Positions 9,181 to 17,608 of a stretch of 64,000 nt of DNA are shown here, piece by piece. The DNA comes from Aurantiacibacter xanthus (lineage in GTDB: Bacteria; Pseudomonadota; Alphaproteobacteria; Sphingomonadales; Sphingomonadaceae). The DNA lies in assembly GCF_003584015.1 (NCBI RefSeq), contig NZ_QXFM01000112.1, positions 55,130 through 119,129 of the forward strand, in the 5' to 3' direction. Within the stretch, counting starts at the first letter, position 1. Every line of letters starts with the position of its first letter. The translations under genes and the position numbers were made by a program. The notes below the pieces were generated by a model. The model searched no databases. It worked only from the letters and a program-made list of their open reading frames with translations, and was not told the origin of the DNA.

Positions 9181-11853
9181 TTAAATACGGACAAGATCGG
9201 ATTTAAAGCCATCGGCGACAATACTTGTCTTCTCGGCCTGTATGATCTCCTGATCGGAAATACCCCAAGTGTGGTTCGATGGGTCGGCGCGATACTGAAT
9301 GAAATTGTAGGGATCAGCGGCATAAATCTTATGTCCTTCCTGCCGCAAATCTTTCAGAAAATTGCTATCTTCTCCAGTATTTCTTTTTCTAAAGCCGATC
9401 TGGCGGAATACAGCAGTCTTAACTATGAAAGTTGGTCCGGCGACGAAGTCAACTTCACGGTGCTGCATTTCGGAAAAGCGCTTTATCAGCTTGTTGGAAC
9501 CCGACAGGTACATGAACAATTCCTGCTTCCCAACCATGGCATAATCGCCGAAGGTGAAGGGGATCAGCATGTCGGAGAGGTAATTCTCGAAATAGAAATC
9601 GTCGTCGTCCATCTTGGCGATATATTCGCCGGCGGCTTTGGCGGCGGCGGAATTGAAGCGCTCGCCCAGCGTGATGTCGGGACTGTCGTTGACGATCACC
9701 TCGATGCGCTTGAGATTGCCTGCCTTTGCTTGCAGCTTGCCGAGCAGTTCTTCGCGCTGCTCCGGCGTGAAGTCCTGCAGCACCAACAGCAGTTCGCAGT
9801 TCGCGTGCGTCTGCCGCGCCATGTTCTCCACGATGCGATCGGTCATGTGCGGCCGACGCGTGCAGGTGACGATGCTGACCAAGGGCTCCGGGGTTTTGGC
9901 GGTAAAGCCTAGCGCTCTTGCCACGTCGTTCATGCGCATGGAATAGGTGTGCTTGGTCATCACCTCGCGATACCCGGCATGCGACGTCTTGGCCCAGAAA
10001 TGCTCGTCGGTGAGCAGGCGTTCGATGATTGAATTTGCCTCGTTCGCGTCTCGCGCCACCTGTACGATACCATCGAACTGTTCCTCGATCGCGCGTGACG
10101 GGGTCGAGACCACTGGTGTGCCGCAAGCAAGCAATTCATACACGCGTCGCGACATCATGGTTGGCGAATCGATGATGGTGTTCACGTTGAGGAACACCTT
10201 GAAGCTTTTGTAGAGCTCCACAACCTCAGTGAAAGGAACCGCATCGCGGATGAACGGCGTATACTGTTCGGGAAACTTGTAGCGATCGGAATCGACCTTC
10301 GACATCCTGTCGTAGATCGCCCCTTTAAAGGGGATGATCGAGGGCAGTAGCGCATCCATCTGTCGTTTGCGCTCGTCGTGTCCGACGCTGTAGTAGGACC
10401 CTGCGAAACACACTGTTTCCGCTTCCTTGCGAAAGCGATCTGCCGGGTTGCAGATCTTCTGCTGCGCCGCAAACGGCACGGCATAGACATCAGCATCAGG
10501 CACATCTCTTTTGTAGTCGGGCACCTTGTTGGAATCGGTAGTGAAGATGATGTTCGCTTGCTTCGCAATCGGCAGGAACCGATCATAGTGCATCGGGTCT
10601 TCTTTGTTCCAGAACACCAGCGGCATCGTCTTCTTGACCTTGGGGATCAGGTCGAGCAACGCTTGGGCGTTGGCATGTTTCAGGCCGGGCGAGGTGAAGG
10701 CATATTCCCATTTCCCGCCGTTGCCCTTCCAGCAGCTTTCCAGAAAGCAGAAGTCCGCCCGCGAACTGGCGACCTGGTTGGCATAGTTGGAGCGACTTAT
10801 GGGATAGAGCGTCAATTCATGGCGCCAGCATTCTGCGGAAATCTCGTCCAAGATCGAAATGGCGCGCAGATCGCTGGACTCAGAGCTGCCGAAAGCCGGC
10901 GTCGCCGGGTCATTGGCGCTGGGCAGGGTTTGCAGTGCGGTGGTGACGGCCTCTGCATGCTGATGCCAGTTCAGCGGCCCGGCCGGTTCGACGTGGTTGC
11001 TTGCCATGGCCTTGTTCAGGACGCTCGCCAGGCTCTTCGGATAGCCGGCTTCGAACGGGAGGACGAGACGGCTGTCGCAGGCGACGGCAGAACCCGCTGC
11101 AACGTCTGGAACAAGGGTCGGCTTGCCATAGGCATGCGCCATGTTCAGCCGCAAATGACCCGTGGAAACCGGCGCTGCCGGGTTGCTCGGGAGCCACACC
11201 ATCGCGTCCATCCGTTCGACCAGCCCGGAGGTTCTACCAAGCCCGTCGAAGCTCGCTTCGATCACCCAGTCGCGGCCGACATAGGGGGTCTTGTCCGTGG
11301 GATCATCGTGCGGAGTGTGCAACATCAGAAGTTGCACGTTTTGGCCTTCGTCGCGAAGTATCTCGCAGGCGGCGATAATCTCGCGCTTCTGCTGTATGGA
11401 GCTTGGTCCGGCCCAGAAGCCAACGACCATCGCATCGGGATCGAGCGCCAGGCGTGCCAAGGCGCGCGTGCTGTCGATAGGTGCCTCAGGGGCGACCTCT
11501 GGCCGGATCCGGGATTGCTGACGCCGCTTTCCCAGCGTTTCCTGGAATTTCGCCCGGTTGCCGTGGGCTTTGGCAATCCACCCCCAGCGCTGAGGGTCCG
11601 ACCCTGCCAGTGTCTCCAGCAGCGCTTCGCATTCTGCTGCGATCGCGATGTCGAGGCGGCCCATGGCGGCCCAGAAATAGGCTGTCCAGCTTGCCTTCGA
11701 AGCGTGCAATTCGAATGCAGTACGGATCAGTTCGAATTCTGATCCGCCGCGGCCAGCATCCTTAAGTAACCTGGCCGCGAAGATCAGCGATTCCGATTGG
11801 TCGCGATGGGAGATTTGGCCTGAAATCGGCTTGGGCAATACGACCTTTTTCAT
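9181..11853 (-). CDS. Multidomain glycosyltransferase: Rossmann-like + CgeB-like + GT2
   Basis: The protein is 890 aa. Residues about 20-110 are a helical lead-in. Residues 140-310 resemble the nucleotide-binding half of a GT4 enzyme (VVGFWAGPSS, VWLPSNPAAP). Residues 345-650 match CgeB/Glyco_trans_1_2-type glycosyltransferases (FWNKEDPMHYDRF, VCFAGSYY, SRRVYELLACGTPVVSTPS). Residues 657-880 are a GT2 domain (VSIVTCTRRP, DSPDITLGERFNSA, KMDDDDFYFENY with the metal-binding DDDD at 749-752, GEDSNFLKDL). Such proteins are found in capsule and teichuronic-type loci and may add two different sugars. It is followed by the convergent end of no other gene; 111 bp separate it from the asparagine-synthetase-like gene's start on the same strand. 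Confidence 0.78.
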   Translation of the reverse strand: MKKVVLPKPISGQISHRDQSESLIFAARLLKDAGRGGSEFELIRTAFELHASKASWTAYFWAAMGRLDIAIAAECEALLETLAGSDPQRWGWIAKAHGNRAKFQETLGKRRQQSRIRPEVAPEAPIDSTRALARLALDPDAMVVGFWAGPSSIQQKREIIAACEILRDEGQNVQLLMLHTPHDDPTDKTPYVGRDWVIEASFDGLGRTSGLVERMDAMVWLPSNPAAPVSTGHLRLNMAHAYGKPTLVPDVAAGSAVACDSRLVLPFEAGYPKSLASVLNKAMASNHVEPAGPLNWHQHAEAVTTALQTLPSANDPATPAFGSSESSDLRAISILDEISAECWRHELTLYPISRSNYANQVASSRADFCFLESCWKGNGGKWEYAFTSPGLKHANAQALLDLIPKVKKTMPLVFWNKEDPMHYDRFLPIAKQANIIFTTDSNKVPDYKRDVPDADVYAVPFAAQQKICNPADRFRKEAETVCFAGSYYSVGHDERKRQMDALLPSIIPFKGAIYDRMSKVDSDRYKFPEQYTPFIRDAVPFTEVVELYKSFKVFLNVNTIIDSPTMMSRRVYELLACGTPVVSTPSRAIEEQFDGIVQVARDANEANSIIERLLTDEHFWAKTSHAGYREVMTKHTYSMRMNDVARALGFTAKTPEPLVSIVTCTRRPHMTDRIVENMARQTHANCELLLVLQDFTPEQREELLGKLQAKAGNLKRIEVIVNDSPDITLGERFNSAAAKAAGEYIAKMDDDDFYFENYLSDMLIPFTFGDYAMVGKQELFMYLSGSNKLIKRFSEMQHREVDFVAGPTFIVKTAVFRQIGFRKRNTGEDSNFLKDLRQEGHKIYAADPYNFIQYRADPSNHTWGISDQEIIQAEKTSIVADGFKSDLVRI

Positions 11854-11947
11854 AACGCAGCGCCTCTATCGTGTTCGTCTCGCACGAGCAAACGATATGG
11901 CGCCGCTTAACGACTTCCGACCGGAGGGAGGCTGTAAAATCATCATA

Positions 11948-11960
11948 ATGGCAATGCCAT
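11948..11960. promoter_or_regulatory. Short palindrome ATGGCA-A-TGCCAT in a divergent promoter region
   Basis: A perfect 6-bp inverted repeat with a one-base centre lies in the 225-bp intergenic region (11,854-12,078) between two divergently transcribed genes, the 890-aa glycosyltransferase and the methyltransferase-like gene. The position suits a regulator binding site, but a palindrome this short can arise by chance. Nothing else in this gap is recognisable to me. Confidence 0.2.
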
Positions 11961-12078
11961 AGGGCTGAATGCTAAAGTACTTCGCCTTGATCTGCCAACC
12001 GCTCCTAGGTAGAGTCGACGACTTTCAGTCCTAGCGGAAATCGTGTCTGCCCGGCTCTGCAAACAGTGGGAATAGCGA

Positions 12079-12711
12079 TTGAATAACGAGCCATTCATGC
12101 CAGAAGCCGAGGTGGAGCACCTGAAGCGGGCTTATGCAGACGCGCGCATAATTCTGGAATATGGTTCCGGCGGGTCCACCCGCGTTGCTGCCGATATGCC
12201 CGGCAAGTTCGTAATGAGTGTAGAATCCGATCTGGACTGGATGCGCAAGCTTCGCCGTGATCTGGTCACCGCGGCTTCCCCGGTTATCCTTCAGCACGTC
12301 GATATCGGGCCGGTGGGGCCATGGGGTCGTCCACTTTCCCATGCTCATTGGCGGACCTACCACAGATACCCGAACTCGGTGTGGGAGCAGCCTTGGTTCC
12401 GGCAGCCGGACACCGTGCTCATTGATGGCCGGTTTCGGAACGCATGCTTTGCGGCGGTGATCTTGCATGCAAAGCGTCCGGTCAAGGTGCTGTTCGACGA
12501 CTACGGTGTTCGCGAAAGATACCGGCTTGTCGAAAGGATCATTCAGCCGCACAGCATATCCGGACGTCTGGCCGAATTCCTGGTGACACCTGGTGCCTAT
12601 ACGAGGGATGATATCGGCTTTCTCGTGGAGCAGTACTTCCAGATTACTGTTCACGGAGAGGGAGAAGAGTCCTATAGGCTGCCCGCAAACGCCGGCGGGA
12701 CAGTGCGATAG
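12079..12711 (+). CDS. Small SAM-methyltransferase-like protein
   Basis: The protein is 210 aa from a TTG at 12079, which has a GGGA about 8 nt upstream. An ATG at 12097 would give 204 aa and cannot be excluded. The glycine-rich motif IILEYGSGGSTR (near residues 24-35) resembles methyltransferase motif I, with an acidic residue following in SVESDLDW. DTVLIDGRFR resembles the motif IV region of class I enzymes. The conserved DGRFRNACF segment is typical of a small uncharacterised family seen in capsule loci. It probably modifies a sugar or lipid in the locus; the substrate is unknown. It is followed, 109 nt on, by the coiled-coil protein gene on the same strand. Confidence 0.6.
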   Translation: MNNEPFMPEAEVEHLKRAYADARIILEYGSGGSTRVAADMPGKFVMSVESDLDWMRKLRRDLVTAASPVILQHVDIGPVGPWGRPLSHAHWRTYHRYPNSVWEQPWFRQPDTVLIDGRFRNACFAAVILHAKRPVKVLFDDYGVRERYRLVERIIQPHSISGRLAEFLVTPGAYTRDDIGFLVEQYFQITVHGEGEESYRLPANAGGTVR

Positions 12712-12820
12712 TGCTGAGGCAGTTGCGTTGCTTCGTGTCTTTCCGCTTGTAATAACTTTGAAATTCAGGGGTGGCTGATCGCAGTCGGCCCTCGCGGCGC
12801 TTAGTCGGGAAAGGAACAGA

Positions 12821-14398
12821 ATGTCGCAGCCTGCAGAGCCGAATTTGCCTAAGGGACAGGACGAATTCCGCAGCCAGTCGCTCGACGTCATGGGGAAGGA
12901 CATCCTCAATTCGGTGACGAGCTGGAGCCTGTTCTGGAAGCCGCATTTCCTGGCGGCTTCCTCTGCGCTCGTTCATGTACCCTTTCTGTTCTGGCTCGTC
13001 GAGGCCCATGCGCCAACGCGCGTGGTTCAACTCGGGGTCGATGATGGTGTGGCTTATCAGGCCGTTTGTCAGGCCATCGACAAGTTGGGTTTGGATGCCG
13101 TTTGCACGGGGATCTCGTTGCCCGGCAAGCAGGAGGCAAACCCCGATGCCATCGCCAACAACGATTCCTTATATGGCGCGTTCTCGATCCTTACGACTGA
13201 GAAGCTGGCGACCGCACACCGGCACTTCAGCAAGGGCAGCATCGACCTGTTGCTGATCAATATGCCGCTCAACTCGGAAAGCGCGGAAGTACTAGGCCGA
13301 GAGTGGGCTGAGCGCCTTTCGGATCGCGCGGTGATCGTGATTTTCGATTGCAAGCGCAGGAGGGACGAAGAGGGTGCTGCTACATGGCTGGACCCTTTGC
13401 TGGCGACCTGTCAGGCTATTGAGTTGGAGCAGGGCGACGGACTTCTGGTCCTCACTGTAGGACCAAGGCAGGATGGCCGAATTGCGCGGCTCGCTGATCT
13501 TGAAATGGGGGGCGCCGGCTATCGCGAGGCTCGCGAGGTGTTCCAAAGGCAAGGGGAAAGCCTCGCTGTAAGCGTTCGCCAGGCCGAACTTGAGGCCGAT
13601 CGCAAGTCTCTGGCAGAGGCGCTCCAGCAACTCGAACGCACGCGCAACGAACTAGACGAAGCCCACAGAGAGGAAGAAACCGCTCATCGGAAACTCGCGA
13701 GTGTTCAAGCCAACCATTTCGATCTGGAGGTCGAACTCAGGGGCTTGCAGGCCCGATTGTCTGAGGCAGATGCTGCGGTGGCAAAAGCCGAGGCTGACCG
13801 AGCCGATCTCGATGCCCGGCTTGCCACTGCGCAAGTGGAAGCGCGGGAGGCGGTGCGATTGCGGAGCGCACTGGCTGCCGAGGCGCAGGAATTGGGCGAG
13901 TTTAAGGCAAAGTACTGGGAGCGTCTTGCCGACATTGCGGAACTGGGCCACAATATAGCGCGTCAGGACAAGGAAATCAGGCAGTTGCGCGCGCAGCGTG
14001 AAGAGGCCGAATTGCGACGGCACATTCAGGCGCAGCTGGCAGGGGCGTGGGCTGATTTGCATGCAGCCCTGAGCCGTAAGCAGTTCCTGCGCCCGAATAA
14101 GCGCGCCATGAACAGGCTGGCGGAAGATATCCGGCTGGTCGAGGCATCCGATCTGTTTGACGCAGAATGGTATCTGGCCTTCTACCCGGATGTTGCGGAG
14201 GCCGGTTGTGAACCGGCTCGCCATTTTGTGACCAATGGAGCCTATGAGCTTCGCAACCCCGGGCCGAGGTTCGATTCCTTCAAATACCACAAGGCCCACG
14301 CGGATGTGACGGCCGCACGCATGGCTGGCTTCATCCACTATGTCCGTAATGGTCGGGCAGAGAACCGGCAGGCCTTTCCGGTTGGGGAGCGGGGCTGA
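12821..14398 (+). CDS. Methyltransferase-like/coiled-coil protein ending in a YPDV module
   Basis: The protein is 525 aa, with an AAGGA ribosome site 5 nt before the ATG. Residues 35-215 look like a divergent class I methyltransferase fold (RVVQLGVDDGVAY, then SIDLLLINMPL), but motif I is poor. Residues about 237-405 are a long Ala/Glu/Arg/Leu-rich coiled coil (for example LEADRKSLAEALQQLERTR). Residues 440-517 carry a two-part repeat (DAEWYLAFYPDVAEAG, then HF, GAYELRNPGPRF, HYVRNGRAENR). That repeat also occurs in the two proteins encoded at 14,409-17,593. A methyltransferase joined to a long coiled coil and a C-terminal binding module recalls the WbdD chain-length ruler. This is an analogy of layout only. 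It converges with the GT2/GT4 gene (10 nt apart). Confidence 0.7.
   Translation: MSQPAEPNLPKGQDEFRSQSLDVMGKDILNSVTSWSLFWKPHFLAASSALVHVPFLFWLVEAHAPTRVVQLGVDDGVAYQAVCQAIDKLGLDAVCTGISLPGKQEANPDAIANNDSLYGAFSILTTEKLATAHRHFSKGSIDLLLINMPLNSESAEVLGREWAERLSDRAVIVIFDCKRRRDEEGAATWLDPLLATCQAIELEQGDGLLVLTVGPRQDGRIARLADLEMGGAGYREAREVFQRQGESLAVSVRQAELEADRKSLAEALQQLERTRNELDEAHREEETAHRKLASVQANHFDLEVELRGLQARLSEADAAVAKAEADRADLDARLATAQVEAREAVRLRSALAAEAQELGEFKAKYWERLADIAELGHNIARQDKEIRQLRAQREEAELRRHIQAQLAGAWADLHAALSRKQFLRPNKRAMNRLAEDIRLVEASDLFDAEWYLAFYPDVAEAGCEPARHFVTNGAYELRNPGPRFDSFKYHKAHADVTAARMAGFIHYVRNGRAENRQAFPVGERG
14138..14371 (+). other. YPDV module, copy 1 (C-terminus of coiled-coil protein)
   Basis: This encodes residues 440-517. 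The first half-repeat is WYLAFYPDV...ARHFV..GAYELRNPGPRF. The second is shorter and more divergent: KYHKAHADV...FIHYVRNGRAENR. The spacing between the WY, the DV, the H-(Y/F) and the G-x-x-E-x-R positions matches the copies at 15,504-15,728 and 17,174-17,398. Confidence 0.75.
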
Positions 14399-14408
14399 CT
14401 GCAGACGG

Positions 14409-17162
14409 TCACGCCAGGGCCTGGTCCTGGATTTCGCGGGCGCGCTTTCTGGCTGCACGGCTCATCTTGTCGAGTTGCAGCCTCGCCGCATCCAGTGCAA
14501 GCACAGCATCGGCAACGCTTTTGGGGGAATCCGCCGGGACGACGAATCCGGTCTTGCCGCTTATCACGAGCGATGGTGGAGCGCCCCGGTCATAGCAAAT
14601 GACAGGCCTGCCGGCGGCCATGGCCTCGACCACGGTGCGCCCGAAACTTTCGGCGAAGTGGGAGAGGCTGAGCACTATATCGGCCTGTGCAATGGCCTCT
14701 GCAGGCGTCGCGGCGTAGCTGCGCAGGGCCACGTTCGGTGGCAACGTGTGCAGGGCGGCAAGGTCGCCGGTCTTCGGCCCGATCAGCAGGAAGTGCACGG
14801 GCCATCCGGTGGCGGCAACTAGGTGCGCGGCAGTGACGAAGTCGTTTATGCCCTTCTTGACGATATTGCTGCTGATCAGCGCCGCCTTGAGCACCGCTCC
14901 CGGCACAAACGGCAGGTCGAACAGGGCCTCGTCCACCGCATTTGGCCGAACGGTGCAGCGTTCAGCAGAGGCAAGCCAGTCCGCCACGACCTGTGAAGGC
15001 ATGATAAAGCGGTCCGCCTGCGCCAGAAGCTGGGCTCGCACGGCTTCTGGCCCCATCCCAAGCAATCGGCAGATCGCGCGATCCTCTGGCGGCATCTCGC
15101 GGACATAGACAACGCTTGGCACGTTTTCTGCACGTGCTGCCAGTAGAGGGGCATCCAGCACAATGGTGTTTACGTGAATCTCGACTGGTCGATGCTTGCG
15201 GATCAGGGCCCGCGCCGCTTCTATCGTTTCGGTATCCGGCGTCAGCAGGCCGTGGCGCCATGCCTGAGGGAGCGTTTCCACCACCGCGCTGATCTCGAGC
15301 AAGCGTTCAAGGTAAGCGGGGTTGCGCAGTGATGGCAGCACCACGACCGGGCGCAACCCTGAGCGTCCGAGACGCTTGACCACGTCGAGTAAACTGCGTT
15401 CTGCACCGAACAAGGTTGCACCCGATGTATGAGCAAACACCAGCACGCAGTCAGCAGCTTGTGTATCCCTGTCCAGTCGCCCCAGGAAAGAGGGTAGGCA
15501 TTCACTTCTATCCTCGCTGCCTTGACGCAGGAAGTGGAGCAAGGGGTTTTCGTCTGGGTCAAGCTTGTGAGTACGGCGATAGCCGCCAGTGCTGAAGCGC
15601 GGCCCCGGATCGCGGTTCTCACGTGCGCCAACAGTAAGGTAATGGCGAACCGCGCCCAGGTCGGATTGCATGACGTCAGGGTTGGCGAGCAGATACCACG
15701 CCTCGTCGAGCAGATCCGATCCGGCAAGCAGATCATATTCGGTTTGTTGGGTACTCTGGTCGTCGAGGGCAATGTCTTCAGGCGCGTGGAAAGAGCGGTT
15801 CGCGGGATGCTGTGGTAGGTATAGATCCTGAGTTTGTGTGGCGCGCGCATGCCATGCGTGAGCCGCCTCCATGTAATCGCGGCGGATGCCATGGTACTGG
15901 GTGCGTAGGTGGGTGGCGCTGCGATTGGTGAGCGATTGCGGTAGGGTGCGCCCGAACGCAAGCGGCAGGCCAGGAGACACCTCGCGGATTGCTCCGGGCC
16001 CGTAGACATGAAGGATGCGGTAGTAATACTCTGTGTCGGCATTGATGCGGGTGCGGTCCCAGTATCCGAGTTCGTCGCGCAAGCTGGTGCGGATCATGAG
16101 CGAGGAGACATTGCGGTGGACCCAGCTTTCTTCCATGCGCCAGAGCGTCATCTCAAGTGCATTACCCGCGCGAACCCAGTGCGAGACAGAGGCCTTGAGC
16201 GCTGGATCGTCCATTAGGGCACGCGCTTGCTGCTCGATCTTCTGCGGGTGCGACCAGTCGTCGGCATCGTGCACTGTCACGAAGGTGCCGCGTGCAGTAG
16301 CAAAGGCGGCGTTACGTGCTGGATAGGCCCCTTGGTTGCAACCAAGGGGCAGCACGCGGATGCGCGTGTCCTGTGTGGCAGCGGCTTGCGCCATGGCTAC
16401 GCTATTGTCGGTAGATCCATCGTCCACGACCAGGATTTCCAGGTTGGACCAGCTTTGGGCCTGCAATCCGCGCAAGGCCGTGGGCAGGAGGTCGGCTGCG
16501 TTGAAGACCGGCACGATCACGCTTACCAGAGGCAGGTTGTCGGATGGCTCCTGCGGGCTGGGCACCGAACCGGCCCGCAAACGGTCGAACAGATCGCCAT
16601 CGCCTTCGGCAAGGTCTACTTCGGTAAGGCTGGAGTCTCTATAGACCTGCCGCAGGATCGCGGAGAGTTCACGCTCTGGAACGCCCCTCGCCTTGGCAAT
16701 GAGCAACCGGGCGAGCGCAAAGTCTGGCAGCTCGCCAAAGCGTGCAGTCCCCTTTTGCAGGATGTTGCGCGCGTCATCTTGGTCGTCGGCGGTAAGGCAA
16801 AGCCGTACGGCGAGCAGGAATGGACCCGGATGCGGTACGGCTTTCGTTCCTTCAGGATGGCTATGGAATGTGATGATGGCCTTGCGCGCGCGGGCCATGT
16901 CACCTTGTGCCAAGTACCAGCGAGCGAGAACCCAGCCTGCACTTGCCATCTCGGCAGGTGGTCCATGGTCCAGCAATGCGTGCAGACGAGGCAAAACAAG
17001 CTGATCGAATCCGCGCCACAACATCATATCGAGTTCGAGTGCGTGCGGCTTGGGGGGGATGCCGGACGGAAAAGACCGGTCGGGTTTCAGCCAGTCGAAG
17101 GAGGCTGAAGACATGTTCTCGCCAGTGTGTGGTGGTGATTGCACGATTACCATCCCCTGCAT
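14409..17162 (-). CDS. Bifunctional glycosyltransferase: GT2 + YPDV module + GT4
   Basis: The protein is 917 aa. Residues 40-170 form a helical, TPR-like region. Residues 211-430 are a GT2 domain (VSVIVPVFNAADLL, VVDDGSTDNS, HDADDWSHPQKIE, NADTEYYYRI). Residues 479-553 are a YPDV module (EAWYLLANPDV, HYLTVGARENRDPGPRF, LLHFLRQGSEDR). Residues 570-917 are a GT4 domain (GAERSLLDVV, VRPNAVDEALF, IVKKGINDFV, and ESFGRTVVEAMAAGRPVI at 838-855). The start at 17162 overlaps the upstream stop by one base (TGATG), so translation is probably coupled. Two catalytic domains of different fold could make a repeat unit with two linkages, a property expected of a polymerase; this is inference. It is the last gene of the kpsE-M-T operon. 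Confidence 0.82.
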   Translation of the reverse strand: MQGMVIVQSPPHTGENMSSASFDWLKPDRSFPSGIPPKPHALELDMMLWRGFDQLVLPRLHALLDHGPPAEMASAGWVLARWYLAQGDMARARKAIITFHSHPEGTKAVPHPGPFLLAVRLCLTADDQDDARNILQKGTARFGELPDFALARLLIAKARGVPERELSAILRQVYRDSSLTEVDLAEGDGDLFDRLRAGSVPSPQEPSDNLPLVSVIVPVFNAADLLPTALRGLQAQSWSNLEILVVDDGSTDNSVAMAQAAATQDTRIRVLPLGCNQGAYPARNAAFATARGTFVTVHDADDWSHPQKIEQQARALMDDPALKASVSHWVRAGNALEMTLWRMEESWVHRNVSSLMIRTSLRDELGYWDRTRINADTEYYYRILHVYGPGAIREVSPGLPLAFGRTLPQSLTNRSATHLRTQYHGIRRDYMEAAHAWHARATQTQDLYLPQHPANRSFHAPEDIALDDQSTQQTEYDLLAGSDLLDEAWYLLANPDVMQSDLGAVRHYLTVGARENRDPGPRFSTGGYRRTHKLDPDENPLLHFLRQGSEDRSECLPSFLGRLDRDTQAADCVLVFAHTSGATLFGAERSLLDVVKRLGRSGLRPVVVLPSLRNPAYLERLLEISAVVETLPQAWRHGLLTPDTETIEAARALIRKHRPVEIHVNTIVLDAPLLAARAENVPSVVYVREMPPEDRAICRLLGMGPEAVRAQLLAQADRFIMPSQVVADWLASAERCTVRPNAVDEALFDLPFVPGAVLKAALISSNIVKKGINDFVTAAHLVAATGWPVHFLLIGPKTGDLAALHTLPPNVALRSYAATPAEAIAQADIVLSLSHFAESFGRTVVEAMAAGRPVICYDRGAPPSLVISGKTGFVVPADSPKSVADAVLALDAARLQLDKMSRAARKRAREIQDQALA
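15504..15728 (-). other. YPDV module, copy 2 (between GT2 and GT4 domains)
   Basis: This encodes residues 479-553. The first half-repeat (EAWYLLANPDV...VRHYLTVGARENRDPGPRF) is close to the other copies. The second (GYRRTHKLD...LLHFLRQGSEDR) has lost the DV pair but keeps H-F and G-x-x-(E/D)-x-(R). It sits exactly between two catalytic domains, so it is either a linker or an interaction surface. Confidence 0.7.
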
Positions 17163-17593
17163 CAGGCCAAGGGGCGACCTTCAGTCTTTCCGCTGTGCAC
17201 GTAGTGCACCAGCGCCGGCCACCCGGCTTCGGCTACGTCGGGATTGGCGAAATAATAGGCCATAGTAGCGAATTTCGGGCCCGGATCGCGCCCTTCGAAT
17301 GCGCCTGCGCGGACATAGTGTTCAGCAGGAACCATGCCGCTTTGGGCTACGTCGGAATAGGTTTCCAGGTACCAGTCGGTATCGAACAGGACGCTATCGA
17401 GCGTCAGCCTCGTCTGCTCCGCCAGCGTAGGAAGCCCTTCAGCCGGTCCATTCAGGATCAGCGCATAGGTCGCGTGGAGCAAGGCGATTTCCACCTCATG
17501 CCGGAATTGCAGGTCCCTGATCTCGGCACGCAGGACAGCCTGGATTTCCAGGTCGCTTTGTTCGGCCCGGGTGCTCAAGCTATTTATGTCCAT
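17162..17593 (-). CDS. Small stand-alone YPDV-module protein
   Basis: The protein is 143 aa. Residues 1-60 are charged and probably helical (EIQAVLRAEIRDLQFRHEVEIA). Residues 66-141 are almost wholly one YPDV module with two clear half-repeats: DTDWYLETYSDV...EHYVRAGAFEGRDPGPKF and YYFANPDVAEAG...VHYVHSGKTEGR. It has no signal peptide and no membrane segment, so it is presumably cytoplasmic. It lies 15 nt after kpsT and its stop overlaps the start of the 917-aa glycosyltransferase by one base. I know no function. Its position and its module, shared with the glycosyltransferase, suggest an adaptor between exporter and polymerase. Confidence 0.75.
   Translation of the reverse strand: MDINSLSTRAEQSDLEIQAVLRAEIRDLQFRHEVEIALLHATYALILNGPAEGLPTLAEQTRLTLDSVLFDTDWYLETYSDVAQSGMVPAEHYVRAGAFEGRDPGPKFATMAYYFANPDVAEAGWPALVHYVHSGKTEGRPLA
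17174..17398 (-). other. YPDV module, copy 3 (stand-alone protein)
   Basis: This encodes residues 66-140 of the 143-aa protein and is the most regular copy. Both half-repeats keep Y/W-Y, DV, H-Y and G-x-x-E-G-R, so it defines the consensus (W/Y)-Y-x4-(P/S)-D-V-x3-G-x2-P-A-x2-H-Y-x3-G-x2-E-G-R. Confidence 0.8.
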
Positions 17594-17608
17594 CGGACCA
17601 CTTCTACC

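Noticed and set aside
10378..11742. Open frame (454 codons) on the plus strand
   Set aside because: Antisense to the 890-aa glycosyltransferase, without motifs.
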